Shown here one piece after another: positions 8,887-15,942 of a stretch of DNA of 49,805 nt; positions within the stretch are counted from its first letter, which is position 1; each line of letters starts with the position of its first letter. The stretch is from Mycobacterium sp. 852002-50816_SCH5313054-b (GTDB taxonomy: Bacteria; Actinomycetota; Actinomycetes; Mycobacteriales; Mycobacteriaceae), in assembly GCF_001667185.1 (NCBI RefSeq), contig NZ_LZIC01000020.1:1-49805 (forward strand), given 5' to 3'. The position numbers and the translations under genes are program-made. The notes below the pieces were generated by a model. The model was not told the origin of the DNA and did no database searches. It worked only from the letters and a program-made list of their open reading frames with translations.

Positions 8887-9486
8887 ATGAGGCTTGTCGC
8901 GATAACACCAGGCGCGCATCGTGTCCTCAGCCTGGCGGTCGCCGGCCTGCTCGCGGCGGCATTGGTTGGGGCCCCGGCGGCATCGGCGGCGTGCCCCGAC
9001 GCCGAAGTGGTCTTTGCTCGCGGGCGAGAGGAGCCGCCCGGCGTCGGCGCAGTCGGCGACGCATTCGTCAATTCGCTGCGCGGCAAGACGCGGATGTCGG
9101 TCGGCGTGTACGGGGTGAATTACCCCGCCAACATCACCACCGGCAGCGGAGCGAACGATATCGGCGCGCACGTTGAATCGATGGCCAGAAGTTGTCCGAA
9201 CACCCGCATAGTGCTGGGCGGCTATTCGCTGGGTGCGGAGGTGGTTGACCGCGCGATGTGGGGTGGGCTGCCGCCGGGCGCGGATCAACACGTCGCGGCG
9301 GTCGCGTTGTTCGGTAACGGCACCCACGGGGTGGCCCCCGCGTTCGCCGGTAAGACGATCGACCAGTGCGCCGGCGGCGACCCCATCTGTGGGAGAGGCA
9401 CGAATTGGCCGTCGCATCTGCAGCCCTCCTACATCGGCTCGGGGCTGGTGGATCAGGCCGCCGGCTTCGTCGCCGGCAGGCTTTAG
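8887..9486 (+). CDS. Secreted cutinase-family esterase (copy 2)
   Basis: Cutinase-like protein of 199 residues with a clear signal peptide (VLSLAVAGLLAAALVGAP, then ASAACPDAEV). The nucleophile motif is GGYSLG, where Leu replaces the usual Gln; the acid is in GGDPICG and the catalytic His is probably in WPSHLQ. Cysteines match the family disulphides. It shares FARGxEE, GVGAVG, VGVYxVNYPA-like blocks and the ending FVAGRL with copy 1, so the pair looks like an old inverted duplication. The start codon has no Shine-Dalgarno sequence, but TAATAT sits six bases before it, suggesting a leaderless mRNA. Its stop codon overlaps the end of the convergent thioesterase gene by four bases. Confidence 0.9.
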   Translation: MRLVAITPGAHRVLSLAVAGLLAAALVGAPAASAACPDAEVVFARGREEPPGVGAVGDAFVNSLRGKTRMSVGVYGVNYPANITTGSGANDIGAHVESMARSCPNTRIVLGGYSLGAEVVDRAMWGGLPPGADQHVAAVALFGNGTHGVAPAFAGKTIDQCAGGDPICGRGTNWPSHLQPSYIGSGLVDQAAGFVAGRL

Positions 9487-10178
9487 GCCGCGATCGTCGA
9501 CATCAGCGGACGCAGCGTCGCAAACAGCGCCTGCCGATCACGAAGATAGAAGTGGCCGCCCCGAAGGATCTGCACCGAAAAATCCGCCGTTGTGCGCGAA
9601 CGCCATTCGCGCAAGTCGGCTTCACTCACAAGCGGGTCTTCGCTGCCGCCAAAGACATGAATCGGGCACGGCAGTTCCGCGGTGTCGCCTTCCTCGTCCG
9701 TCATGCACAACCGCAAGTCGTGTCGAGTGGCGGTGAGGGCCCGCTCGTGCAGCGTGGGCCAGCGCGTCAGTTGCGAAGGCAGTCCGCCCAGATCGCAGAG
9801 GAGCGCTGCGAGCTGTTGGTCGTCGAGTAGATCCACGACATGCAGTGGCGGCGGCACGTGTGGCGCACCGTACGCGGACAGGAACACCGCCCGTGGCACC
9901 GGAGAACCCTGCGCCGCGCGCATGCACGCCAACCGGTATGCCAGCAGGGCGCCGAAACTGTGGCCGAAGAAGATATGTGGCTGATCGAGGGCGGATCGCA
10001 GCTGATCATCCACCTCGTCGACGAGCTGCCGCAGCGTGGTGAAGCGCTGCCGATCGGTGACCTCGACCGGAATCACCTCGACGGCCGGGCTCAGCGCCTT
10101 GTTCCAGGCGTTGAATGCCAACCCGCCGCCTCCGGCATGGTGAAAGCAGAACAACCGCATGGCAGTCGCATTTCTCAT
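9483..10178 (-). CDS. Type II (editing) thioesterase, alpha/beta hydrolase
   Basis: The 231-residue protein begins MRNATAMRLFCFHHAGGGG, the usual opening of type II thioesterases attached to PKS and NRPS clusters. The nucleophile elbow is GHSFGALLAY, the acid is probably the Asp in GGSEDPL, and the catalytic His is in GGHFYL. Length is close to the family's usual 240-260. Such enzymes remove stalled or wrong acyl groups from carrier-protein arms; mycobacterial TesA is the best known relative. The ATG overlaps the stop of the upstream oxoamine-synthase fragment as ATGA, so the two are translationally coupled. The fused PKS upstream is the obvious partner, although it lies on the other strand. 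The second Met (codon 7) is an alternative start. Confidence 0.9.
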   Translation of the reverse strand: MRNATAMRLFCFHHAGGGGLAFNAWNKALSPAVEVIPVEVTDRQRFTTLRQLVDEVDDQLRSALDQPHIFFGHSFGALLAYRLACMRAAQGSPVPRAVFLSAYGAPHVPPPLHVVDLLDDQQLAALLCDLGGLPSQLTRWPTLHERALTATRHDLRLCMTDEEGDTAELPCPIHVFGGSEDPLVSEADLREWRSRTTADFSVQILRGGHFYLRDRQALFATLRPLMSTIAA

Positions 10179-10594
10179 CGTGGCTCACCGAAATCGCTGT
10201 CCCGCAAGCCCTTTGCGTTCAGCAGTCTCAGCTCCTCGGCCAGGACGTTCACCGTGAAGCGGATCTGTTCGGATGTGTGACAGCTGGTCACTAAGAAGCG
10301 CAGACGCGCTTGGTCTTCCGGTACGGCGGGGAAACGGACCGCGTCGGCATAGATGCCGTGCCGCAGCAAAGCGCCCGACAGTCGCAGCGCCGTACTCGAG
10401 CTGCCGACGATGCAGGCGATCGTATTGGTGCCCTCGCTGTCGGCGGTGTCGATGCCGGCTTCCCGGGCCAGGCTCACGAAGAGCGCGGCGTTCACGCGCA
10501 GCCGTCGCAGATGTTCAACCAGTGCGGGGCGCCCGGTGGCCCGTTGTTTTGGCGCCGCGGGGGCGACCACGTCGAGGCCGCGGGTGGTGTTCAT
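10175..10594 (-). CDS. Orphan C-terminal domain of an alpha-oxoamine synthase (possible remnant)
   Basis: From about residue 22 the 139-residue product matches the C-terminal small domain of the AONS/KAPA synthase family (EHLRRLRVNAALF, LLRHGIYADAVRFPAVP, ARLRFLVTSCHT). Full enzymes have about 390-400 residues. The entire N-terminal PLP-binding domain, including the catalytic lysine, is missing, so it cannot act alone as an oxoamine synthase. Yet it has an ATG with a GGAG seven bases upstream and is coupled by ATGA overlap to the thioesterase gene. Either it is a decayed gene whose 3' end still supports translation of its neighbour, or it is a small accessory protein. Upstream sequence (10595-10970) shows no recognisable N-terminal part. 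Fold assignment is confident; status is not. Confidence 0.7.
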   Translation of the reverse strand: MNTTRGLDVVAPAAPKQRATGRPALVEHLRRLRVNAALFVSLAREAGIDTADSEGTNTIACIVGSSSTALRLSGALLRHGIYADAVRFPAVPEDQARLRFLVTSCHTSEQIRFTVNVLAEELRLLNAKGLRDSDFGEPR

Positions 10595-11097
10595 GTCGTG
10601 CTCCGTTTCCGTCGTGGGTTGCGACCCGAGCGGGCCGCGCTCACGGGTAGGAGCGTCACGCGGGTCTCACACGGACACTTTTTGTGAGACTTTTTCCAAC
10701 CAGCGACGAGGCGACAGTCTCGACTGCAGATTGCTCAGACGTCTATCGGCTTTGTCACTGGGGCGTTTCGAGGCGAATTGGAAGACCGATTGTTTCCCTG
10801 CGGCCATTGCGCCCAACAATGGGTTTCGACAGGTCCGCGGCATGGCAAAGGCCCTAGCCGTGAGGACACGCCTCACCGCAACACGAGCCGTCCGGCAGCA
10901 CCCGAAAATATACCTTTTCCTCAACCGGCTCTGAACAGGACTGACTTCATGGCCCGCTCTGGGGTCACGCAGAGTTGACATCGCCAATCCGCGGCGTCGT
11001 AAACTACCCAAAGAAGCTCGTAGCTAACTGTCGACTCTTGATCAGAACGAATTGGTTTCAGATTGTCTGTGTTGATTCAACGGTTAAGGGAGTCGGA
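10595..11097. other. Intergenic region between oxoamine-synthase fragment and secreted protein gene
   Basis: About 500 bp with lower GC in the right half. A minus-strand open frame at 10667-11011 has no recognisable family and no typical mycobacterial codon bias; I do not call it. The right end carries a plausible plus-strand promoter (10975-11005) and the ribosome site of the gene at 11098. Confidence 0.5.
10975..11005 (+). promoter_or_regulatory. Candidate promoter for the small secreted protein
   Basis: TTGACA at 10975-10980 and TAAACT at 11000-11005 are separated by 19 bp and fit a SigA-type promoter with a long spacer. Transcription would start about 85 bp before the ATG at 11098. Inferred from sequence only. 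Confidence 0.45.
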
Positions 11098-11442
11098 ATG
11101 AAGTTCACGCTCACCCGCCTTGGCGCTGCGATCGTGGGTTGTGCCGCGGCGTGTGTGTTTTCCACCGCGGTTGCCACAGCTGACCCGCCTGACCCGCACC
11201 AGCCGGACATGACGAAGGGCTTCTGCCCGGGTGGTCGTTGGGGTTACGGCAATCTGGCCGTGTGCGACGGCGAGAAGTACCCCGACGGGTCGTTTTGGCA
11301 CCAGTGGATGAAGACCTGGATCGTCGGCCCTCAGTTTTATTACGACTGCGTCGGCGGCGACGAACCCCTCCCGGGCCCGCCACCGCCGGGCGGCTGCAAC
11401 GGGGCGATTTCTCCCGATCAGCCCGCCCCGCCCCCAACCTGA
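11098..11442 (+). CDS. Small secreted protein, cysteine-containing, proline-rich end
   Basis: I chose the ATG at 11098, preceded by AAGGGAGT at suitable spacing; it is followed by a signal peptide (LGAAIVGCAAACVFSTAVATAD). The mature part is about 85 residues with landmarks GFCPGGRWGYG, CDGEKYPDGSFWHQW and FYYDCVGG, four cysteines in the mature region and a proline-rich tail. I recall similar small exported proteins in mycobacteria but none with a known function. It ends 23 bp before the convergent hspX stop. An upstream in-frame ATG at 10975 would put the signal peptide in the middle and is rejected. Confidence 0.75.
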   Translation: MKFTLTRLGAAIVGCAAACVFSTAVATADPPDPHQPDMTKGFCPGGRWGYGNLAVCDGEKYPDGSFWHQWMKTWIVGPQFYYDCVGGDEPLPGPPPPGGCNGAISPDQPAPPPT

Positions 11443-11465
11443 TTCGCGGCGCAGCGGTCGCGAAA

Positions 11466-11897
11466 TCACTCCCGAGTTTCGACCTCGATGCGTTTGGCCG
11501 CCGGCGCACCATTGGGCACCGGTACCGAGATCGCCAAAATGCCCTTTTCGTAGGTGGCACGGACGTCGTCGACGTCGGCTCCGGCCGGCAGTGGGACGGA
11601 GCGAGCGAAGGCTCCATAGCTGAATTCGGACCGGCCGCGGGATTCGACAGCCTGGCTGCGCACGGCCTTGATGGTGAGCATCCCGTCGTGCACGGTGATG
11701 TCGATGTCCTTCGCGGGGTCGACGCCGGGAATCTCGGCGCGCACCTCGTAGCGGCCGTCGTCGATCTCGTCCTCGACCCGAAGGAGGTTGCGGTCGAAGA
11801 GCGGGCGAAGGCCGGCCAACAGGGGACTACCACTGAAGAGCTCGGAGAGATCGGGCACGAGGGTTCTGGGTTGACGCTGGACTGGCAGAGTTGCCAT
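11466..11897 (-). CDS. hspX: Alpha-crystallin-type small heat-shock protein, HspX/Acr-like
   Basis: The 143-residue protein starts MATLPVQRQPR and follows the M. tuberculosis HspX (Acr, 16-kDa antigen) pattern: SELF, AGLRPLFD, EDEIDDGRYEVRAEIPG, HDGMLTIKA, GRSEFSYGAFARSVPLP and the KGILAISVPVP strand. It should form oligomers that hold unfolded proteins during hypoxia or stress. AGGAGA lies just before the ATG. In M. tuberculosis hspX is strongly controlled by DosR, but I found no clear GGGACTWWAGTCCC-like box in the 106 bp upstream, so control may differ. Its setting here, next to lipid genes, is not the place I recall for Rv2031c. A paralogue of hspX is possible. Confidence 0.9.
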   Translation of the reverse strand: MATLPVQRQPRTLVPDLSELFSGSPLLAGLRPLFDRNLLRVEDEIDDGRYEVRAEIPGVDPAKDIDITVHDGMLTIKAVRSQAVESRGRSEFSYGAFARSVPLPAGADVDDVRATYEKGILAISVPVPNGAPAAKRIEVETRE

Positions 11898-12003
11898 GAA
11901 TTCTCCTGAAATCGTTGCATCTCTTTCGATTTCGATCGAACCACTGTGGCGCCGCCGCGGCTAGACGGTACCCGCCGATGTTGCCGGGAGATTCATTGCC
12001 TGT

Positions 12004-12300
12004 TCAACCCACCTGCTTCAGCGTGTAGTGAGCCGTCGTCCGCTTAGGGTCATCGGCGAGCCTGGTCACCTCTTGGCGGATGGGATCCACGGCACCGCCC
12101 AACACACCGGGGCAGCCGTCGGGACACCGGACTTCCCACCACGAATCCGACCGGTGCGGCGGCCACGCGCCGACCAGTCCACCCCTCGGCTGGTAGCCGA
12201 TCTCGGCCGCAAACTTCCTGAGGTTGCCGACGTGGTGGTGTGCCGGGCAGAAGAGCGATACATCGATAGCGAGGTTGTCCGTGTCGTTCATGGCCGTCAT
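12004..12300 (-). CDS. Small protein with Cys/His motifs, unrecognised
   Basis: From the ATG at 12300, preceded by a strong GGGAGGGAG, the product has 98 residues; an ATG three codons further in is also possible. It is hydrophilic with no signal peptide. It contains CPAHHH near the N-terminus and CPDGC in the middle, which could bind a metal such as zinc, plus three tryptophans. I do not recognise a family. It diverges from the gene at 12427, and the interval contains two perfect palindromes that could serve as operators for both. No function is claimed. Confidence 0.65.
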   Translation of the reverse strand: MTAMNDTDNLAIDVSLFCPAHHHVGNLRKFAAEIGYQPRGGLVGAWPPHRSDSWWEVRCPDGCPGVLGGAVDPIRQEVTRLADDPKRTTAHYTLKQVG

Positions 12301-12352
12301 TCTCCCTCCCGGCAGCGTGATCACAATCACGGAGCGCACACGAAGATACTTG

Positions 12353-12374
12353 AGTGTAGTCGGTTGACTACACT
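12353..12374. promoter_or_regulatory. Palindromic operator candidate, left site
   Basis: Perfect inverted repeat with nine-base arms, AGTGTAGTC and GACTACACT, around GGTT. The core TGTAGTC-N4-GACTACA recurs 33 bp to the right, about three helical turns away, which supports paired binding of a dimeric repressor. The regulator family is not determined. Confidence 0.7.
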
Positions 12375-12383
12375 ACGCGTGCT

Positions 12384-12409
12384 GTGGTGTAGTCAACTGA
12401 CTACACCAC
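12384..12409. promoter_or_regulatory. Palindromic operator candidate, right site
   Basis: Perfect inverted repeat with eleven-base arms, GTGGTGTAGTC and GACTACACCAC, around AACT. It ends 17 bp before the ATG at 12427 and just before its AAGGAG ribosome site, a position suited to repression. As RNA it could also fold into a hairpin. Confidence 0.75.
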
Positions 12410-12426
12410 TCAAGGAGAACGGAACC

Positions 12427-12759
12427 ATGACCACAGCCCGCGCGCGGGATCTCGTCAACCATCTAGCCACCGACCTTGCGGCGCCCAGCGGGGCAACCTG
12501 GGTCGACGAATGGGAGAGCATCGAGGCGGCCTTCAGGGTGTTCGACGGCCCGGAGTGGCGAATCATCCGGGTCGCCAACCACGGGCGATGCGCCGGTGTC
12601 GGCGATATCGTGGTGTCCGTTGTCGGGCGGCAGTACGCCGATGGGCACGCCGAACGCGAGATCATCATTGACGGCGCCTGCACCCCGGTCGTCACGCCCG
12701 CCGAAGCGCGGATGCTGGGCAGCGCGTTGATCGCCGCCGCCGACGCGGCTGACGGGTGA
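12427..12759 (+). CDS. Small protein, unrecognised, under twin palindromes
   Basis: The ATG follows AAGGAG by nine bases, giving a 110-residue soluble protein. Landmarks are ARDLVNHLATDL, WVDEWESIEAAFRVFDGPEWR, VSVVGRQYADGHAEREI and an alanine-rich C-terminal helix. There is no signal peptide, membrane segment or known catalytic motif, and I do not recognise a family. The strong ribosome site and the operator-like palindrome directly upstream suggest a tightly regulated transcript. It lies between the accessory genes and the tRNA-Arg gene. Confidence 0.7.
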   Translation: MTTARARDLVNHLATDLAAPSGATWVDEWESIEAAFRVFDGPEWRIIRVANHGRCAGVGDIVVSVVGRQYADGHAEREIIIDGACTPVVTPAEARMLGSALIAAADAADG

Positions 12760-12827
12760 CTTAAGGGCCACGCCCAGCCTGCCTGGGCTCTGAGCTGGCC
12801 ACCGCCGCCGCAAAATCTTGCTTGCAG

Positions 12828-12901
12828 TGCCCCCGGCACGACTCGAACGTGCGACCTAGGGATTAGAAGGCCCTTGCTCTATCCACCTGAGCTACGGAGG
12901 C
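12828..12901 (-). tRNA. tRNA-Arg (anticodon UCU)
   Basis: The 74-nt cloverleaf reads from 12901: acceptor GCCTCCG pairing with CGGGGGC (one T-G wobble), D arm GCTC/GAGC, anticodon loop CTTCTAA with anticodon TCT, and T arm GCACG-TTCGAGT-CGTGC. The base pair next to the anticodon loop is a C-T mismatch. CCA is not encoded. The 3' end faces the accessory segment on the left. Confidence 0.93.
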
Positions 12902-13085
12902 AATGTGCAGGTCAGTCTATCGAACGCGACACGCCCGAAGGACTCGCCGAGCGCGACGCGCCCGAAAAGTCTTCCAGCGGAGCGCTTATCGGTTATCGTG
13001 TGAGCCTCGACACACGTACAACATCGGTTGATAAACAGCCGTTAACCGCAACGACGCGTGTGCATAACGTCGAGGGGTGCGTTGA

Positions 13086-14333
13086 ATGAGCGTGGCCTTG
13101 AACCTGACTTCGCGGTGCTCGCAGGCCGGTACGCAGGCATTGCGCCTGGCGGCCGACGCCAGGGATACCTGCCGAGCCGGCGCGTTGCTGCTGCGTGGTT
13201 CGCCGTCGGCGGTCGGCTGGGTTGCCGGCTGGCTCTCCACCGAATTTCCCCCGCACGTGGTGACCGGCCACGCGTTGTCGCGGGTCACGCCGCCGGCCAT
13301 TGGCCGCGTCGGCACCTCGTGGGCCGCGCAGAAAGCCGATCAGGCCCTCACCGCAGCCCTGGAAGGGTGCTTCGGGCCGGACTTCCCTGACCTGGTGCGC
13401 CACCCCGCCTGCGCCCCGTCCGAGTGCGCCTCGCACGGGGGTCTCCTGCGCAGGCAAGGGCGGCACTCCCGCTACGCGGCGCAAACCTCAGACATCCGCT
13501 ACGGTCCGGGGGGCGTCGAACACCTGCTCGACATCTGGCGGCGTCACGACATGGCGCCCGGCCGCCGCGCACCGGTCCTGATCCAGGTTCCCGGGGGCGC
13601 GTGGTCCGTCAATGGCAAACGCCATCAGGCCTACACGCTGATGAGCCACATGGCCGAACTCGGCTGGATCTGCGTCTCGATCAACTACAGCAGGAGCCCG
13701 CGCTGCACCTTTCCGACGCACCTCGTCGACGTGAAGAGGGCGATCGCGTGGGTCCGCGAGAACATCGCCGACTACGGCGGCGATCCCGACTTCATCGCGA
13801 TCACCGGCGGGTCGGCGGGCGGGCACCTGGCGTCGCTGGCCGCGCTCACCCCGAACGACCCAACGTTCCAGCCCGGCTTCGAGGGCGCCGACACCACCGT
13901 CCAGGCCGTCGCGCCGTACTACGGCGTCTACGACTTCACCGACGCCGAGAACATGCACGAGTTGATGCTGCCGTTCCTCGAGCAGTTCGTCCTGAAGACC
14001 CGTTACAGCGAAAACCCCGACCGGTTCCGGTCGGCGTCGCCGATCACGTACGTGCACAACGAGGCGCCGCCGTTCTTCGTGCTGCACGGCGAGAAGGACG
14101 AACTGGTGCCCAGCGGCCAGGCTCGCGCCTTCTGCGCCGCGCTGCGCGACGCCGGTGCCGCCACGGTCGCCTATGCCGAACTCGCCAACGCCCACCACGC
14201 CTTCGACATCACCCCGACGGTCCGATCGCAGCTGGCCGCCGGCGCCGTCGCCGACTTCCTGGGCGTCGTCTACGGGCGCCGCGCCTACCCGCTGACGGAT
14301 TCGGTGCCGATGCCGACAACGTCCGCCAGCTGA
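13086..14333 (+). CDS. lipQ: Carboxylesterase/lipase LipQ, alpha/beta hydrolase
   Basis: The 415-residue protein has an N-terminal extension of about 130 residues and then an alpha/beta-hydrolase domain of the hormone-sensitive-lipase/carboxylesterase type: oxyanion region QVPGGAW, nucleophile elbow GGSAGGHLASL, acid Asp in GEKDELVP and His in NAHHAFD. It matches M. tuberculosis LipQ (Rv2485c) in length and in position before the acyltransferase-plsC-plsB2 genes. It should hydrolyse short- to medium-chain esters; the physiological substrate is unknown. GAGGGG lies shortly before the ATG. A gap of 139 bp separates it from the next gene. Confidence 0.87.
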   Translation: MSVALNLTSRCSQAGTQALRLAADARDTCRAGALLLRGSPSAVGWVAGWLSTEFPPHVVTGHALSRVTPPAIGRVGTSWAAQKADQALTAALEGCFGPDFPDLVRHPACAPSECASHGGLLRRQGRHSRYAAQTSDIRYGPGGVEHLLDIWRRHDMAPGRRAPVLIQVPGGAWSVNGKRHQAYTLMSHMAELGWICVSINYSRSPRCTFPTHLVDVKRAIAWVRENIADYGGDPDFIAITGGSAGGHLASLAALTPNDPTFQPGFEGADTTVQAVAPYYGVYDFTDAENMHELMLPFLEQFVLKTRYSENPDRFRSASPITYVHNEAPPFFVLHGEKDELVPSGQARAFCAALRDAGAATVAYAELANAHHAFDITPTVRSQLAAGAVADFLGVVYGRRAYPLTDSVPMPTTSAS

Positions 14334-14472
14334 GCGGGCGCCACGTTTCGCGCAGCGGGTCGCGCCTTTCACCCCCGCGGCATCCCGACTAGCGTTGGGT
14401 GGGCAATCCGGTACGCGGGTCCGAGGCAGGAGGCTTGGTCGGCGGTGACAACGTTGGCGCGTCGAGTTCATC

Positions 14473-15942
14473 ATGGCTAAGTCCGTCGGGGCCGTTAAGT
14501 TGTCCGACGAGCTCGGACCCGTCGACTATCTGATGCATCGGGGTGAAGCCAATCCCCGGACCCGGTCGGGGATCATGGCGCTCGAACTCCTCGATTCGAC
14601 GCCGGACTGGGATCGGTTTCGCACCCGATTCGAAAACGCCTCACGGCGGGTGCTGCGGCTGCGGCAGAAGGTCGTCGTTCCGACGCTGCCGACGGCATCC
14701 CCGCGTTGGGTGGTCGATCCCGACTTCAACCTGGACTTCCACGTGCGCCGGGTGCGCGTGTCCGGATCCGGCACGCTGCGCGAGGTGTTCGACCTCGCCG
14801 AGCTGATCCTGCAGTCGCCGATGGACATCTCGCGGCCGCTGTGGACCGCCACGCTGGTGGAGGGCCTGGCCGACGGCAAGGCCGCGACGCTGCTGCACGT
14901 CAGCCACGCCGTCACCGACGGCGTCGGTGGCGTCGAGATGTTCGCCGAGATCTATGACCTCGAGCGCGACCCACCACCCAGGGCGACGCCCCCGCAACCC
15001 ATTCCGCAGGACCTGACGCCCAACGACCTGATGCGGCAAGGCATCAACCGCCTGCCCTTCGCCATCGTCAACGGCGTCGTGGGCGCCGTGGCCGGGGCGG
15101 TGTCGGCGGCGGGCAAGGCGGTGCTCGATCCCGTGTCCACGGTCGGGGGCGCCGTCGGTTATGCCATATCCGGCATGCGGGTGATGAACCGTGCCGCGGA
15201 GCCGTCGCCGCTACTGCGCCGGCGCAGCCTGGCCAGCCGCACCGAGGCGATCGACATCCCGCTCGCCGACCTGCACAAGGCCGCCAAGGCCGGCGGCGGA
15301 TCGATCAACGACGCCTACCTCGCCGGCCTGTCGGGCGCCCTGCGGCGCTACCACACGGCGCTCGGTGTGCCGATCAGCACGCTGCCGATGGCGGTGCCGG
15401 TCAGCCTGCGGGCCGACGCCGACACCGCCGGCGGCAACCGGTTCACCGGCGTCAACCTGGCGGCGCCGCTGGGCACCGCCGACCCCGTCTCGCGGATGAA
15501 GAAGATCCGCGCCCAGATGACGCAGCGGCGCGACGAGCCGGCCATGAACATCGTCGGATCGATCGCGCCGGTGCTCAGCGTGTTGCCCACGGCGGTGCTG
15601 GAGGGTCTGACCGGCTCGGTGATCGGCTCGGACGTGCAGGCCAGCAACGTCCCGGTCTATCCGGGTGACACCTACATCGCCGGCGCAAAGGTGTTGCGGC
15701 AGTACGGCATCGGACCGCTGCCCGGCGTGGCGATGATGGTGGTGCTGATCTCGCGCGGCGGTTGGTGCACGATCACCGTGCGCTACGACAGGGCGGCGGT
15801 GCGCAACGAGGCGTTGTTCGCCCAGTGCCTGCTGGAGGGCTTCGACGAGATCCTGGCGCTGGCCGACGACCCGGTGCCCCGCGCGGTGCCCGCCTCGTTC
15901 ATCGAACCGGCCGTTTCGTCGCGATCGGCGGCGGGCTCATGA
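14473..15942 (+). CDS. WS/DGAT-family O-acyltransferase (Rv2484c-like)
   Basis: A 489-residue member of the wax ester synthase/diacylglycerol acyltransferase family, which esterifies diacylglycerol or alcohols with acyl-CoA to make storage lipids. The N-terminus has VDYLMHRGE, the catalytic motif reads SHAVTDG, so the first His of HHxxxDG is Ser while the second His and Asp remain, and the C-terminal half has SNVPVYPGD and a hydrophobic stretch. Its stop overlaps the plsC start as ATGA, placing it in an operon with plsC and plsB2, the two acylation steps leading to phosphatidic acid. A triacylglycerol role is therefore plausible; the altered motif leaves activity open. Confidence 0.85.
   Translation: MAKSVGAVKLSDELGPVDYLMHRGEANPRTRSGIMALELLDSTPDWDRFRTRFENASRRVLRLRQKVVVPTLPTASPRWVVDPDFNLDFHVRRVRVSGSGTLREVFDLAELILQSPMDISRPLWTATLVEGLADGKAATLLHVSHAVTDGVGGVEMFAEIYDLERDPPPRATPPQPIPQDLTPNDLMRQGINRLPFAIVNGVVGAVAGAVSAAGKAVLDPVSTVGGAVGYAISGMRVMNRAAEPSPLLRRRSLASRTEAIDIPLADLHKAAKAGGGSINDAYLAGLSGALRRYHTALGVPISTLPMAVPVSLRADADTAGGNRFTGVNLAAPLGTADPVSRMKKIRAQMTQRRDEPAMNIVGSIAPVLSVLPTAVLEGLTGSVIGSDVQASNVPVYPGDTYIAGAKVLRQYGIGPLPGVAMMVVLISRGGWCTITVRYDRAAVRNEALFAQCLLEGFDEILALADDPVPRAVPASFIEPAVSSRSAAGS

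Noticed and set aside
10667..11011. 114-codon minus-strand open frame upstream of the oxoamine-synthase fragment
   Set aside because: Arg-rich translation without a known domain and with weak codon bias; more likely chance in a GC-rich genome. Kept as an intergenic region.
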